Part shown: piece after piece, positions 35,427-46,435 of the stretch
Numbering within the stretch: the stretch's first letter is position 1
How the letters are laid out: each line of letters opens with the position of its first letter
NCBI RefSeq assembly: GCF_009711225.1
Contig: NZ_WMIE01000005.1
Span: 1 to 64,000, forward strand
Direction: 5' to 3'
DNA: 64,000 bases
Source: Paracoccus aestuariivivens
Lineage (GTDB): Bacteria; Pseudomonadota; Alphaproteobacteria; Rhodobacterales; Rhodobacteraceae
Made by a program: the position numbers and the translations under genes
Notes under the pieces: generated by a model
Told to the model about the DNA's origin: nothing
The model's input: the letters and a program-made list of their open reading frames with translations, nothing else
Database searches by the model: none

Positions 35427-36608
35427 ATGAAACCCCTTGGCACGATCCTGTTGATCTCCGCTCTGGCCGGCAGTCCGGCGCTGGCCGAGCTGAACCAGTC
35501 TCCGCCCAATGCCGAAGGCCAGACTCCGGCATTTCAAGGCCAGACCCGCGCGCCCGAGATCCAGCAAGCGGTTCAACTCAAGCAGCAAACGGTGATTTCG
35601 GGGCTTGAGCACCCATGGGGCATAGCGTTGCTGCCCGACGGCGGTTGGTTGATCACCGAAAAACCCGGCCGGATGCGGCTTTTCACCAATGGCAAACTGT
35701 CCGAACCGCTGCGCGGTCTGCCGAAGGTCGACACCCGCAAGCAGGGCGGCTTGCTGGACGTCGCCGTCGCCCCAGATTTTGCCCAGACCCGCCGCATCTG
35801 GTGGAGCTATGCCGAAACCCGCGAGGGGGGCAAAACCTCGACCTCGGTGGCAAGTGGCACCCTGACTGCGGACGGAACCGCGATCGAAGGTGCGCGCGTC
35901 ATTTTCCGGCAAGATCCGGCATGGGACTCGACCATGCATTACGGCTCGCGGTTGGTATTCGACCGACAGGGTATGCTGTTTGTCACGACGGGCGAGCGGT
36001 CTTTGCCCAAACCGCGCCAGTTGGCGCAGGATGTGAACACACATCTGGGCAAGGTCTTGCGCATTGATCCGATGACGGGGCGCGGTGTGGCGGGCAACCC
36101 TTTTGCGCAAGGCGGCGGCAAGCCGGAAATCTGGTCATGGGGCCATCGCAACCTGCAAGCGGCGGCTCTGGATGGTCAGGGCCGACTTTGGACGGTCGAG
36201 CACGGTCCAAAAGGCGGGGACGAGTTGAACATGCCGCGGGCGGGCCGCAATTACGGTTGGCCGATCATCACCTATGGCGAGGATTACAGCGGCAAACCCA
36301 TCGGCAAAGGCCAGACACGGCGCGAAGGGATGGAGCAGCCGGTCTATTACTGGGATCCGGTCATCGCACCCAGTGGAATGGCGTTTTATGATGGCGCGAT
36401 GTTCCCTGAAATGCGCGGTGATGCGCTGATCGGAGGGCTGCAATCAAAATCCGTTGTCCGGCTCAAGATCACGGATGGCCGTGTCTCGGGCGAACAGCAT
36501 CTGGCCGAGGGGATCGGTCGGGTCCGCGACGTTGCCGTGGCGCCTGATGGCGCGATTATGGTCCTGACGGATGCCGAGAAAGGCGCGCTGATCCGGTTGT
36601 CGCGCTGA
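35427..36608 (+). CDS. PQQ-dependent sugar (aldose) dehydrogenase, soluble type
   Basis: Exported beta-propeller enzyme of 393 residues with a signal peptide (MKPLGTILLISALAGSPALA). It matches the YliI/Asd family: LEHPWGIALLPDGGWLITEKPGRMRLF near the N-terminus, DVAVAPDF, HLGKVLRIDP, WSWGHRNLQAAALD, EHGPKGGDELN and the C-terminal GRVRDVAVAPDGAIMVLTD. It oxidises aldoses in the periplasm with PQQ. No PQQ synthesis genes are visible. ATG 35427 is chosen because the longer frame runs through the hairpin and would hide the signal peptide. Confidence 0.92.
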   Translation: MKPLGTILLISALAGSPALAELNQSPPNAEGQTPAFQGQTRAPEIQQAVQLKQQTVISGLEHPWGIALLPDGGWLITEKPGRMRLFTNGKLSEPLRGLPKVDTRKQGGLLDVAVAPDFAQTRRIWWSYAETREGGKTSTSVASGTLTADGTAIEGARVIFRQDPAWDSTMHYGSRLVFDRQGMLFVTTGERSLPKPRQLAQDVNTHLGKVLRIDPMTGRGVAGNPFAQGGGKPEIWSWGHRNLQAAALDGQGRLWTVEHGPKGGDELNMPRAGRNYGWPIITYGEDYSGKPIGKGQTRREGMEQPVYYWDPVIAPSGMAFYDGAMFPEMRGDALIGGLQSKSVVRLKITDGRVSGEQHLAEGIGRVRDVAVAPDGAIMVLTDAEKGALIRLSR

Positions 36609-36980
36609 TCAGACGGGGTGGTGCAGATCGTCCTCGGCTGCTTCTGGCGAGATTCCCAGCGCCTCCATCCCGGCCTCAAGATAATCGGCAAGCTGCGGCT
36701 CGCCCATCAGATAGGTTTCGGTGGGCGAGCGGTTTTCGACCTTCGCGGTGCGGATCGCCTCGTCAAGATCATCTGCGGTAAAGGTATCGCGTCCGATCCA
36801 CATGACGGCGACAAGGCTTGCTTTCTCGTCGTCGTTCAGCCCCGCGATGAACTCGGCCAGTTCGGTTTCCGTGCCGTGGCCGGTGCGCTGGCCGCTATGG
36901 GCCCAGGCATTGACTCCGCTGTCATACTCACGGGCACGAATGATGACATGGGCGATTTTTGCGGGACTGATCTCGAGCAT
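36609..36980 (-). CDS. DUF3775 family protein
   Basis: A 123-residue small acidic protein of the DUF3775 family, common in alphaproteobacteria. The conserved core is LAEFIAGLNDDEKASLVAVMWIGR, followed by a PTETYLMGEPQLADYLEAG helix. The start ATG 36980 has AAAGGAGG upstream. It abuts the sugar dehydrogenase stop on the opposite strand without a gap. Function unknown. Confidence 0.8.
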   Translation of the reverse strand: MLEISPAKIAHVIIRAREYDSGVNAWAHSGQRTGHGTETELAEFIAGLNDDEKASLVAVMWIGRDTFTADDLDEAIRTAKVENRSPTETYLMGEPQLADYLEAGMEALGISPEAAEDDLHHPV

Positions 36981-37119
36981 TGCGAGGCCTCCTTTGCGCA
37001 AGTCTCGCGCCGCTGGACTCGGAGGTCAATCAGGATCGTAGCGATACCCGAGGCAAGAACTACCAGCCCGCGCGATCAGGCGCGTCACGCCGGTCGCGAA
37101 CAGTGGTGAAGGCTATACG

Positions 37120-38952
37120 TCATCCGCTGCGCCCGAACAGCCGCTCGATATCGGACAGCTTCAACTCGATCCAAGTTGGCCGACCATGATTGCATTGGCC
37201 GGATTTCGGGGTCCGTTCCATCTCGCGCAAAAGGGCGTTCATCTCATCCGCGCTCATCCGCCGCCCCGACCTGACCGAGCCATGGCAGGCCATCGAGGAC
37301 AACACCGCATCAACCCGCGCCTGCAACCGGTCGGACGCCCCCTGATCCTGCAAATCGTCCAGAATGTCGCGGATCAAGGCCGGAGCGTTGATCCGTTTGA
37401 TCATCGCCGGAACCTCACGCACGGCAATCGCGCCGCCACCAAAGGCCTCGATCACAAGGCCCAGACCGGCAAGTTCACTCGCGATGCCAAGGATGCTGGC
37501 GGCATCGGCATCGGATAGTTCGACGATTTCGGGGATCAGCAAAGCCTGACTGGCGATACCGTTGGCCTCGGCCTGCGCTTTCAGGCGCTCATAGACCAGC
37601 CTTTCATGCGCGGCGTGCTGATCGACAATTACGATGCCGTCGCCGGTCTGTGCGATGATCCAGTTCTCGTGCAGTTGCGCACGGGCTGCACCCAAGGACG
37701 CGTCAGCATCGGCAAGCGATTCAGGTTCGACCCGCGCGGTCGGCGTTTCGGCAAAGCCCGGAGCTTGAAAGGCAAAGCTTGTGGCGAGGGCCTGTGGCGA
37801 GGGGCGCTGTATCTGCGGGCGGTAATCGGCCTGATAGGTACGCGGGGCGGCAGGCGTCACGATCACCGTCTCCGAACGCGCAACTCCAAGCGCCGCCGTT
37901 CCCACCGTCGAGGACGACCGATGCCCCGCCCCTGCCAGTGCATGGCGCAGCGCACTGACCACCAGTCCGCGCGCGATGGCAGGGTCGCGGAAACGCACCT
38001 CGGCCTTGGCTGGATGAACGTTCACGTCGACCATATGCGGGTCGCAGGTGACAAACAGCACCGCTGCCGGATGCCGCCCCGAGGGCAGGACATCCATATA
38101 CCCCGCCCGCATCGCGCCGGTCAGCAGCTTGTCGCGGACAGGTCGGCCATTCACGAAAAGATGCTGCGCCACCGCCGCCCCGCGCGAGTAGGTCGGCAAG
38201 GCGGCAAATCCGGTCAGACTGATTTCATCCCGCGTCGCATCAATCGGCAGGGCATTGTCGATGAACTCGCGCCCCATGATCCGGGTCAGGCGGGTCTGCA
38301 ATGCGCCGAACAAATCGCCCTGCTCGGCATCGGCGCGGAACAGGGTGCGGCCTTCGTCCTCGTCGATCAGGGTAAATCCGACATAGGGTTCGGCCATGGC
38401 AAGACGGCGCAGCACATCGGCCACCGCCTGAGTTTCCGCTCGATCCGTGCGCAGGAATTTAAGCCGTGCAGGTGTGGCAAAAAACAGATCGCGCAATTCG
38501 ACCACCGTGCCGCGATTGCCCGCCGCAGGTTTGACAGCACCGATCCGCCCGCCCGACACACCGATCTGCGCCCCGTCAAAACCCTGCGCACGACTGGTGA
38601 TGGTCAGCCGACTGACCGCGCCAAGGCTGGGCAAAGCCTCGCCGCGAAAACCGAAACTGCGGATATCCAGAAGGTCGCTGCCGTCGATCTTCGAGGTCGC
38701 GTGACGCGACAAAGCCAGCGGCAAATCCTCGGCGGTCATTCCGCAACCGTCATCGGTCACCCTGATCAGGCCCTTGCCACCCTTAGAGATGGCGACCTCG
38801 ATACGGGTCGCACCTGCATCAAGAGCATTCTCGACCAGCTCCTTGACCGCCGAGGCCGGACGCTCGACCACTTCGCCCGCCGCGATGCGGTTGGCGGCAG
38901 CCTCATCGAGTTGCCGGATGATGGGACGCATATTGGGGGCATGATCTTCCAT
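37120..38952 (-). CDS. mutL: DNA mismatch repair protein MutL with endonuclease motif
   Basis: A 610-residue MutL. The GHKL ATPase N-terminus shows [19 protein letters not shown] and [15 protein letters not shown]. The C-terminal dimerisation domain holds the metal-dependent nicking motif [12 protein letters not shown], matching DQHA(X)2E(X)4E, plus [10 protein letters not shown] and CNHGRPT, so it is expected to be a latent endonuclease that works without MutH. It lies 43 bases after the M16 pair's end on the same strand but probably has its own promoter. Confidence 0.96.
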   Translation of the reverse strand: MEDHAPNMRPIIRQLDEAAANRIAAGEVVERPASAVKELVENALDAGATRIEVAISKGGKGLIRVTDDGCGMTAEDLPLALSRHATSKIDGSDLLDIRSFGFRGEALPSLGAVSRLTITSRAQGFDGAQIGVSGGRIGAVKPAAGNRGTVVELRDLFFATPARLKFLRTDRAETQAVADVLRRLAMAEPYVGFTLIDEDEGRTLFRADAEQGDLFGALQTRLTRIMGREFIDNALPIDATRDEISLTGFAALPTYSRGAAVAQHLFVNGRPVRDKLLTGAMRAGYMDVLPSGRHPAAVLFVTCDPHMVDVNVHPAKAEVRFRDPAIARGLVVSALRHALAGAGHRSSSTVGTAALGVARSETVIVTPAAPRTYQADYRPQIQRPSPQALATSFAFQAPGFAETPTARVEPESLADADASLGAARAQLHENWIIAQTGDGIVIVDQHAAHERLVYERLKAQAEANGIASQALLIPEIVELSDADAASILGIASELAGLGLVIEAFGGGAIAVREVPAMIKRINAPALIRDILDDLQDQGASDRLQARVDAVLSSMACHGSVRSGRRMSADEMNALLREMERTPKSGQCNHGRPTWIELKLSDIERLFGRSG

Positions 38953-38995
38953 GCCCCCAGATCTAGCATTTTCAGGGATCAGAGAAAAGGATTCG

Positions 38996-40309
38996 TCAGT
39001 CAGTTGCGGTTACGCCGTCGGGTCGACCGACCAGAACGAAGCGGATCTGGTCGGAATGCAGCAGCCGTTTCGAGACGCGCTGCACATCCTCGGCGGTGAC
39101 GGCCTCGACCTGCGCATTACGGGTATTGACGTAATCAGCGGGCAGACCGATCAACTGCATCCCCGCAAGAATGCTGGCAATTTTGCCATTCCCGTTGAAG
39201 CGCAAAGGGTATTCGCCCGTCAGATACGTCTTGGCGTCGTTCAGTTCCTTGTCGGTCACACCACCTTCGGCAAAGCGGTCCCATTCCTGACGGATCAGAT
39301 CCACCGCTTCGGCAACCTTGCCATTCGCGCTGGCCATGCCGCCCTGCCACGTCTCACCGTAAACGCCATTCGCAAGGCCGGTGCCGACGCCATAGGTCAG
39401 ACCGCGTTTCTCGCGGATCTGGTCCATCAGGCGCGAGGAAAACCCACCGCCGCCCAGAATATGGTCGGCAACATAGGCCGCGAAGTAATCGGGGTCCGAC
39501 ATCGGCAGACCGGCCTGGGCAAAGCTCACGACGGTCTGGGGGCTATCCCAGTCGATCACCGTCACCCCGCCCGTCAACTGCAACTTGGTCTTTTCCGGCA
39601 AGGGTACGGTACCCTTTTCCGGCAAACCGCCCAGAATGCGGTCGATCAGCACGCCCAGATCCTGAGCGGTGATATCGCCCGAAGCCGCCACGACAACCCG
39701 GTCGCGGGCAAGCACGCGGTTCTTGGCATCGACCAGATCATCCCGCGTTAATGCGGCGACCGATTCCTCGGTCCCGTTCACCGAAGTCGCATAGGGATGG
39801 TCGCCCCATGAAAGCTCGGACAGTTTCTTGGCGGCGATCGCATTCGGATCGGTCGCCTCGTTGCGGATGACCGACTGGACCTGCGCCCGCACCCGCTCGA
39901 CGGCGTCGCTATCGAAGCGGGGATCGGTCAGCGCCAGCCGCAGCAGATCGGCGGCCTCGTCGCGGTTTTCGGTCAATGCACGTGCCGAAATGGTCAGGGC
40001 GTCATCGCCTGCATCGAAGCGGTTCAGCGCGCCCAGCCCCTCGACTGCCTCGGCATATTGCACCGAGTTCATGTCGCCCGCGCCCTCTTCCAGAAGCGCG
40101 GTCATCAGGTTGATTGCGCCACGTTTGTCCGGAGCGTCCAGACTGGCCCCGCCCTTGAACATCATCGACAGCGAGGTGAACGGGATCGAGTGATCCTCGA
40201 CCAGCCATGCTTTGATGCCCCCCGGAGAGGTGATTTGCTGGATCTCGATGGCGCGGGCCGGCAAAGCGGCCAGCGCGACGAAGACGAAGGTTGCAAATGC
40301 GCGGATCAT
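38996..40309 (-). CDS. M16 family peptidase subunit, non-catalytic
   Basis: The 437-residue exported protein (signal [20 protein letters not shown]) has the M16 fold: [31 protein letters not shown] at the place where active members carry HxxEH. Here no His-x-x-Glu-His is present, so the zinc site is missing. It still has the C-terminal R/Y-rich segment near [13 protein letters not shown]. It overlaps the active partner gene by 4 bases and should pair with it as the alpha-like subunit. Confidence 0.92.
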   Translation of the reverse strand: MIRAFATFVFVALAALPARAIEIQQITSPGGIKAWLVEDHSIPFTSLSMMFKGGASLDAPDKRGAINLMTALLEEGAGDMNSVQYAEAVEGLGALNRFDAGDDALTISARALTENRDEAADLLRLALTDPRFDSDAVERVRAQVQSVIRNEATDPNAIAAKKLSELSWGDHPYATSVNGTEESVAALTRDDLVDAKNRVLARDRVVVAASGDITAQDLGVLIDRILGGLPEKGTVPLPEKTKLQLTGGVTVIDWDSPQTVVSFAQAGLPMSDPDYFAAYVADHILGGGGFSSRLMDQIREKRGLTYGVGTGLANGVYGETWQGGMASANGKVAEAVDLIRQEWDRFAEGGVTDKELNDAKTYLTGEYPLRFNGNGKIASILAGMQLIGLPADYVNTRNAQVEAVTAEDVQRVSKRLLHSDQIRFVLVGRPDGVTATD

Positions 40310-41700
40310 TGGACTTCCTCGGCAGGGGCAGCATCAGCAGAGACGGCTTGAGGCGCGTCCGCAGTGGCACTGGCATCGGGCAGCAACCAACCGGTCACGC
40401 TGGCACGGCTGTCGAGCACCAGCTTGGCAGCAACGCGAATGTCATCCGCAGTCACCGCTGCCAGAATATCGGGCCAATCGTTCACATCCTCGACCGTCAG
40501 GCCGACGGAAAGACCCTGCCCGTAATCATAGGCCCGACCATGCGCTGAATCCTGGGCGTAGATGCGCGACGCACGGATCTGGGTCTTGACCCGCTCGAGC
40601 TGGGTCGGGTCGGGACCGTCTTTCAGGAATTTCGCGAGGGCTGCGTCCAAGGCGGCTTCGGCATCGGCATTGCTCACCCCCGGTCCGGGAACCAGTGAAA
40701 GCCCGAAGGTCGTCGGATCGACGGTCAGCCCGTCATAAGCGGCATCGACGTAAAGCGCCTTGCCGGTCAGCACCAGATCGCGCGCCAGCACCGACGTCTG
40801 CGCCGAACCCGCCAGAAGTTCGGCCAGAACGCTCAGCGCGGCAGCTTGCTTCTGATCGCCCGCGTTGCGTTCGGGGGCCAGAGTCGTGCGGATCATCACC
40901 GGCTGCGCTACGCGCGGATCGCTGCGTTCCATCCGTCGGGCCGAGCGCTGCTCGGGTTCCTGCGGGCGCGCCTTGCGGGCCGCGTCAGCCTTGGACGGCA
41001 CGGGACCGTAGTATTTCTCGGCCAGTTCGCGCGCCTGATCGGCAGTCACATCGCCCGCGATGATCAGCACCGCGTCATTCGGCGCGTAATGCCTGTCATA
41101 CCACTCGATCGCATCCTCGCGGGTCAGGCCCTCCATCTCCTGGCGCCAACCGATCACGGGGCGACCATAGGGATGGTTGTAGAACTGGACGGCGCTGCGT
41201 TCCTCGGAAAATTGCGCGCCGGGGTCGCTGTCGGTTCGCTGCGAGCGTTCCTCGAGCACGACCTGACGCTCGGCCTTCCAGTCATCCTCGCCGATCTTCA
41301 GGTTCTGCATCCGGTCGGATTCCATCTCCATGACCAGAGGCAGACGGTCAGCCGCGATCCGTTGGAAATAGGCGGTGTAATCGTAGCTGGTAAAGGCGTT
41401 GTCCATGCCACCATTGGCGGTCACTGTCTTGGACAACTCGCCCGGTCCCAGCTTGTCGGTGCCCTTGAACATCAGATGTTCAAGGTAATGCGCGATCCCC
41501 GACTTGCCGGGCTGTTCGTCGGCCGAGCCGATCTTGTACCAGACCATCTGGACGACGACGGGCGCGCGGTGATCCTCGATCACAACGGCCTCAAGTCCGT
41601 TATCCAGTTTGAAATGGCTGATCCCCTTGGGCATTTCGGCCAAAGCGGGGGTGGCGGCCAACGCCAGCGTAAGGGGCGAAAGGCGCAAAAAGATATTCAT
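40306..41700 (-). CDS. M16 family zinc peptidase, catalytic subunit
   Basis: A 464-residue periplasmic metallopeptidase with a signal peptide cleaved after PALA. The inverted zinc motif is intact, HYLEH at residues 71-75 with the distal Glu in AERQVVLEERSQR. The segment YNHPYGRPVIGW is also conserved. It is translated before, and coupled to, the inactive partner. The pair is a conserved neighbour of lspA and DUF3035 in Rhodobacterales. The peptide substrate is unknown. Confidence 0.94.
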   Translation of the reverse strand: MNIFLRLSPLTLALAATPALAEMPKGISHFKLDNGLEAVVIEDHRAPVVVQMVWYKIGSADEQPGKSGIAHYLEHLMFKGTDKLGPGELSKTVTANGGMDNAFTSYDYTAYFQRIAADRLPLVMEMESDRMQNLKIGEDDWKAERQVVLEERSQRTDSDPGAQFSEERSAVQFYNHPYGRPVIGWRQEMEGLTREDAIEWYDRHYAPNDAVLIIAGDVTADQARELAEKYYGPVPSKADAARKARPQEPEQRSARRMERSDPRVAQPVMIRTTLAPERNAGDQKQAAALSVLAELLAGSAQTSVLARDLVLTGKALYVDAAYDGLTVDPTTFGLSLVPGPGVSNADAEAALDAALAKFLKDGPDPTQLERVKTQIRASRIYAQDSAHGRAYDYGQGLSVGLTVEDVNDWPDILAAVTADDIRVAAKLVLDSRASVTGWLLPDASATADAPQAVSADAAPAEEVQ

Positions 41701-41799
41701 CGGCAGGCTCCGGTTCCGGGACGCAGCCAGACCCTGCCCTTAGCGCAGCCAACGTGCAAGTCAGCAGCGCGTCATCTCGCCGTGATCGACCTGAGGAAA

Positions 41800-42363
41800 C
41801 TATTGGTTCGCGAGGCGATCCGCAGTCTCTTGCGCTTCCGGCGACAGGCCACCCGACTCGAGCCGGGGAGGAGCCGCGGGAAGTTGCACGCCGGTCGGAC
41901 GCCAGCGCTCTTGTTCGGCCCAGCTGTCCAGAGTCATCGCTTCATAGGCACGGTAATAGACATCCGTGCCAGCGAGAATCTCGAGCGCGCGACGGGAATG
42001 GCGGCTGCGCCAATCCAGATCCTCTTGCAGAGTGATGACGCGGATCGCGGGATCGCGACCGAAGCGCGACGCATGATTGACCAGCGCACCATCGGCCGCA
42101 CCGACTCCCCGCACCGTCAACTGGCCCGGATTGCCGCCAAGCGCCGCAATCGCATCGGATTCCGGCGTCGGGTCGGTGATGTTCGGCCCGCCGGGCGTCG
42201 GTGTGGGCAATGTGTGCAGGTCCGGCGGCATGCTCAACGGTTTGGTCGGAAGGATGGCAAACTCGTCGGGACTGGAACGGCCCGCGCTGGTGTTCATCAG
42301 ATGCGGGTCCGAGCTGCAAGCGGCCAGCCCCAGCATGGTCAATGTCACCGCGAATGCCCGCAT
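41800..42363 (-). CDS. DUF3035 lipoprotein
   Basis: The 187-residue predicted lipoprotein begins [18 protein letters not shown] with lipobox LAAC (Cys 16). It is proline-rich in the N-terminal third ([22 protein letters not shown]), the signature of DUF3035. It follows lspA by 32 bases, and lspA would process it. Function unknown, probably envelope-associated. Confidence 0.85.
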   Translation of the reverse strand: MRAFAVTLTMLGLAACSSDPHLMNTSAGRSSPDEFAILPTKPLSMPPDLHTLPTPTPGGPNITDPTPESDAIAALGGNPGQLTVRGVGAADGALVNHASRFGRDPAIRVITLQEDLDWRSRHSRRALEILAGTDVYYRAYEAMTLDSWAEQERWRPTGVQLPAAPPRLESGGLSPEAQETADRLANQ

Positions 42364-42395
42364 ATTCCGTCCCTCACCTTCGTCTGGCGCTGTTC

Positions 42396-43124
42396 TTAGC
42401 CTGCTTTGCCGCCCTCGTCACGGGGCTTGTCGCCTCGTGGTGTCTCCTCCAGCAACAACTCACCCTGCCCGACCGGCGCCGGAGGCTTCGTGCCGGTGCG
42501 CGGCGCGCGCGGTGTGCCAGGTTGCTGCGTGCGCGGTTTTGGCGGCTGGCGCCGCTTTGCCGGATCGACCTTGCCCTCGGGCGGTTGAATGACCAACCCC
42601 AAAGCGCCAATGAAGATCGCGATATCCGCGACGTTGAAGCTATAGGGGTTCTGCCAGCCCGGCAGCGACATGTTCAGAAAGTCCGCGACCGCGCCATAGA
42701 CCATCCGGTCGATCACATTGCCCAACGCACCGCCGATCAGCAGACCGGCCGACACCTGAGCCAGTTTCGAGGGCTTGGCCCGCAAAACCCATGTGCCGAC
42801 CCAAAGGCAGACGGCAACCGCAATCGCGATCAGGACCCAGCGCATCACATCGACATCGCTGGCGAACAGGCCGAAATTCATCCCCTGATTCCACGCCATG
42901 CGCAGATTGAGCCAAGGGCTGATCACGTCGATCTCGCGCACACGATCAAGCTGCAACAGATGCACGACCAGATATTTCAGCGCCTGATCCACAACGAAGA
43001 CCAGAAGCGCGATCAGGCCGACATTGCGCCAGACCGGAGATTCAGGCGCCTTTTTCAAGGCACCTGTCTTGCGCGTTGCCGTCGGAGACTTCCGCGGTTT
43101 CTGGGGCGCGGGGGTCAGCGACAT
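42396..43124 (-). CDS. lspA: Lipoprotein signal peptidase LspA with extended tails
   Basis: Integral membrane aspartyl peptidase that cleaves lipoprotein signal peptides. Four hydrophobic segments are visible, with the family motifs [32 protein letters not shown] and [13 protein letters not shown]; the catalytic aspartates are those in VADF and NVAD. The chain is 242 residues, longer than the usual 160-170: about 30 extra basic residues at the N-terminus and a 65-residue Pro/Arg/Lys-rich C-terminal tail. The start overlaps the purH stop (ATGA). Confidence 0.93.
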   Translation of the reverse strand: MSLTPAPQKPRKSPTATRKTGALKKAPESPVWRNVGLIALLVFVVDQALKYLVVHLLQLDRVREIDVISPWLNLRMAWNQGMNFGLFASDVDVMRWVLIAIAVAVCLWVGTWVLRAKPSKLAQVSAGLLIGGALGNVIDRMVYGAVADFLNMSLPGWQNPYSFNVADIAIFIGALGLVIQPPEGKVDPAKRRQPPKPRTQQPGTPRAPRTGTKPPAPVGQGELLLEETPRGDKPRDEGGKAG

Positions 43125-44713
43125 CAGTGTCGGAAATGCCGTTGGCCGGTGAAGACCATGGCCAGACCCAGACGGTCGGCGGCCTCGATCACCTCGGCAT
43201 CACGCATCGAGCCACCCGGCTGGATCACGGCCTTCGCGCCAGCGGCGGCCAAAGCCTCGATCCCGTCGGCGAAGGGGAAGAAGGCGTCGGACGACACCGC
43301 CGAGCCATTGGTCAGCGCCTCGGACAGGCCCAGAGCCTCGGCCATGTCTTCGGATTTGCGCTTGCCGATGCGGGTCGAATCGACCCGGCTCATCTGGCCC
43401 GCACCCACGCCCACGGTCGCGCCGTCTTTGACATAGACGATGGCGTTCGACTTGACGTGCTTGGCGACGGTCCATGCAAACAGCAGGTCGTCCAGTTCCT
43501 CGGCGGAAGGCTGGCGCTTGGTCACGACTTTCAGATCGTCACGCGAGACGCGACCGTTGTCGCGACCCTGCACAAGGAAGCCGCCCGCGACTTGGCGGAA
43601 CGAGGTCCCCGCTGCCGCCGGATCGGGCAGACCGCCGGTGGTCAAGAGGCGCAGGTTCTTCTTCGCGGCGAAGATCTCGCGGGCTTCCTCGGTCGCATCG
43701 GGGGCGATGACGACTTCGGTGAAAATTTCGGTGATCGCTCGGGCGGTATCGGCATCCAGCGTGCAGTTCAGCGCGACGATGCCGCCAAAGGCCGAGGTGC
43801 GGTCGCAATCGTAGGCGCGGCGATAGGCTTCGACGGCAGTCGCACCACGGGCAACGCCGCAAGGGTTCGCGTGTTTGATGATCGCGACGGCGTGGCCTTC
43901 GGCGGGATCAAACTCGGCAACCAGCTCGAACGCCGCGTCGGTGTCGTTGATGTTGTTGTAGGACAGTTCCTTGCCCTGCCATTGCTTGGCGGTGGCAACG
44001 CCTGCACGATCCGAGCCGTCCTTGTAGAAGGCGGCAGATTGGTGCGGGTTCTCGCCATAGCGCAGGGTTTGCGCCAATTCGCCCGAGAAGCTGCGGCGGC
44101 GCGGGGTTTCTTCGCCAATCGCCTGCGCCATCCATGCCGAGACAGCCGCGTCATAGGCCGCGGTGCGGGCATAGGCGATCTGGGCCTGACGCTGACGGAA
44201 GGCATAACGCGTGGTGTCGTCATTGGCGTCCAGTTCGGCCAGCACGGAGGCATAGTCCTGAACATCGACGACAACGGTGACGAAAGCGTGGTTTTTCGAT
44301 GCCGCGCGGATCATCGCCGGACCGCCGATGTCGATATTCTCGATGCAATCGTCGTAATCCGCGCCCTTGGCGACGGTTTCCTCGAAGGGATACAGGTTCA
44401 CGACCAGCAGATCGATCATGCCGATGCCATGCGAGGTCGCAGCGGCCATATGCTCGGCATTGTCGCGCAGCGCGAGCAGACCGCCATGAACGACCGGATG
44501 CAGCGTCTTGACGCGACCATCCATCATCTCGGGGAATCCGGTGACCTGCGCCACGTCGATCACCGACAGGCCGGCCTCGCGCAGGGCTTTGGCTGTACCG
44601 CCGGTCGAGAGCAGCTCGACACCGCGCGAGGCAAGTGCGCGGGCGAATTCGATCAGGCCAGTTTTGTCGGAAACGGAAAGCAGCGCACGTTTCAGCGGAA
44701 TGCGGTCGGTCAT
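43124..44713 (-). CDS. purH: Bifunctional AICAR formyltransferase/IMP cyclohydrolase PurH
   Basis: It carries out the last two steps of IMP synthesis. The 529-residue chain starts [18 protein letters not shown], matching the family N-terminus of the cyclohydrolase domain, with STGGTAKAL following. The transformylase half shows [13 protein letters not shown] and the conserved [12 protein letters not shown] near the end. ATG 44713 is preferred over an ATG 6 codons earlier. It follows the heparinase-like gene and overlaps lspA. Confidence 0.95.
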   Translation of the reverse strand: MTDRIPLKRALLSVSDKTGLIEFARALASRGVELLSTGGTAKALREAGLSVIDVAQVTGFPEMMDGRVKTLHPVVHGGLLALRDNAEHMAAATSHGIGMIDLLVVNLYPFEETVAKGADYDDCIENIDIGGPAMIRAASKNHAFVTVVVDVQDYASVLAELDANDDTTRYAFRQRQAQIAYARTAAYDAAVSAWMAQAIGEETPRRRSFSGELAQTLRYGENPHQSAAFYKDGSDRAGVATAKQWQGKELSYNNINDTDAAFELVAEFDPAEGHAVAIIKHANPCGVARGATAVEAYRRAYDCDRTSAFGGIVALNCTLDADTARAITEIFTEVVIAPDATEEAREIFAAKKNLRLLTTGGLPDPAAAGTSFRQVAGGFLVQGRDNGRVSRDDLKVVTKRQPSAEELDDLLFAWTVAKHVKSNAIVYVKDGATVGVGAGQMSRVDSTRIGKRKSEDMAEALGLSEALTNGSAVSSDAFFPFADGIEALAAAGAKAVIQPGGSMRDAEVIEAADRLGLAMVFTGQRHFRH

Positions 44714-44749
44714 CGGTTGGGGCCCCGTCATGGATCGCGAATTTGCCCG

Positions 44750-46396
44750 TCACCTAGCGCCGGATCGCGCCAAGGTCCAGCCGATCTGAATAGCCCGCCC
44801 CTGCAATCGTGCAGAAAGAACGATCTGGCGCGACGGGCGCGGCTCGGCATGACTGCGGTCAAGCAGGCAACTGGCCTCTAGCCGGACGCGGCCCACTCCG
44901 TCATGGCTGAACTGCCATTGCTCGCCACCGGGCAGCGTCAACTGGATGTGCCCAGCCTGTTGATCCGCCTCGATATCGGGGTGCAGATGGAAGCGGATAT
45001 CGAAGGCCAGTCCCTCGGTCGGGCGGGCGTGATCTAGTTTCGATTGGGCACTGGAATCCAGTGCCGCAAGCGAATCCTCGCCCTGCAAAACACCGCCATC
45101 GGCGGAAAGCCACAATTCACGCAAATGGGTCAGGCCATGGCTTTCCAGCCAGCCGTCATGGCCCGAAAGCAGATGCGCCGGTTCGGGCGAATGGGCGGGT
45201 CCGCAATCGGGCGCGGTCAGATTCCCCAGCGCATCGCAATCCCCCGCCCAGACAAGCGCCGGTCGTTCGGTCAGGATATCGGGCTCGCCCTCTTGCCGGT
45301 TGTGATTCAACCGCGACGAGGAAAGCCCTTCGAGGCAAAGCGCCGAATGGCAGGGTGTCGCGCGGCTGGCCTTGGCCCAAAGAGGTCCGAAACCGTCGCC
45401 CGGACCGCAATTCACGATCAAGGGCTGGCGCGCCACGGTCAGTTCGAACCCCAAGGTCGAGGCATGGGCGCGAATAGCCGCCGGACCGCCCGGCGGCGCG
45501 GCCGCGTCCAGAATCAGCGTCGTGCGCGCCCGGTTCATGCGGGCAAAGCCCATCGCCAGCCCATGTGCTGGCAAAGCAGCGCCGTCAGCGGCCCGCAAAC
45601 AGCGATCCAGACGCCCCGCCGCCCCGCGGCCACCACCATGGAAACTGGGCAATCCGCCATCCGCATGACGCAGCGCGCGCAGGATTGGCGCAATCTCCGC
45701 TATGATCGCGCGCAATTCGGGGGGGGATTCCAACCCCGCTTCGTCCGCCACCTCTTGGGCCCAGACCAGCAGCGCCATGGCTTCGAGCAGCGTTTCGGGC
45801 GCACGGGATTCCGAAAGCGTATCCACACCCATCGCGTCGGCCTCTTCGGCCAATGCGATCAGCGCGGGGACAGCGACCGTATGCCGGTCGCGCAAAGACA
45901 TCGCGCCGATCGCCAGACCGGCCAGCGCTTCCAAGCGGGGCAAACCATCGGGACAGTCGTACCAACTGTCGCGCAAATGATTCAGATGGACATCGAGCGA
46001 GCGAAAATACGGCTCGGCCCCCTCGCGGTCCAATCCGGGCAGGATCATTCCGGCGTGGAAGATCCAGTGCAACACCCGTCTTCCCGCAATCGCCGGTGTC
46101 CATTCCAGCGCATCGGCCTGAAGCGTCCTGTGACGGCGCAACCAGAACAGCACGTGATGCTGCGCAACCGAACGCGCGCGCGGCGAACCGACCGCCGCCA
46201 GATCATCGAGCCAGCCAAAACCGTGCAACTCGGCCGCCACCGAAGCGGGCATCTCACCGTCGAAAAACTCGCCGGTCAGGGTCATGCCGCCAAGATGCAA
46301 TTCCCCGCCGACGATCTGCTCGCCACGGCCGGAATGGCCGATGGCCTTCGGCTCGGGCCGACGCAGGAAACCGCGGGGGGAAGGCGAGTCATTCAT
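44750..46396 (-). CDS. Heparinase II/III-like protein
   Basis: A 548-residue protein with an alpha-helical N-terminal toroid (WLDDLAAVGSPRARS, HHVLFWLRRHRTLQ) and a C-terminal beta-rich heparinase II/III domain (ALCLEGLSSSRLN, DIRFHLHPDIEADQQAGH, VRLEASCLL). It may cleave or bind an acidic polysaccharide. No signal peptide is visible. This gene commonly sits between rsmB and purH in Rhodobacterales, which suggests a housekeeping role rather than polysaccharide foraging. Confidence 0.85.
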   Translation of the reverse strand: MNDSPSPRGFLRRPEPKAIGHSGRGEQIVGGELHLGGMTLTGEFFDGEMPASVAAELHGFGWLDDLAAVGSPRARSVAQHHVLFWLRRHRTLQADALEWTPAIAGRRVLHWIFHAGMILPGLDREGAEPYFRSLDVHLNHLRDSWYDCPDGLPRLEALAGLAIGAMSLRDRHTVAVPALIALAEEADAMGVDTLSESRAPETLLEAMALLVWAQEVADEAGLESPPELRAIIAEIAPILRALRHADGGLPSFHGGGRGAAGRLDRCLRAADGAALPAHGLAMGFARMNRARTTLILDAAAPPGGPAAIRAHASTLGFELTVARQPLIVNCGPGDGFGPLWAKASRATPCHSALCLEGLSSSRLNHNRQEGEPDILTERPALVWAGDCDALGNLTAPDCGPAHSPEPAHLLSGHDGWLESHGLTHLRELWLSADGGVLQGEDSLAALDSSAQSKLDHARPTEGLAFDIRFHLHPDIEADQQAGHIQLTLPGGEQWQFSHDGVGRVRLEASCLLDRSHAEPRPSRQIVLSARLQGRAIQIGWTLARSGAR

Positions 46397-46435
46397 GGTG
46401 GCCGCATTCGCTGGAACCCGACAACCTTAGGACTT

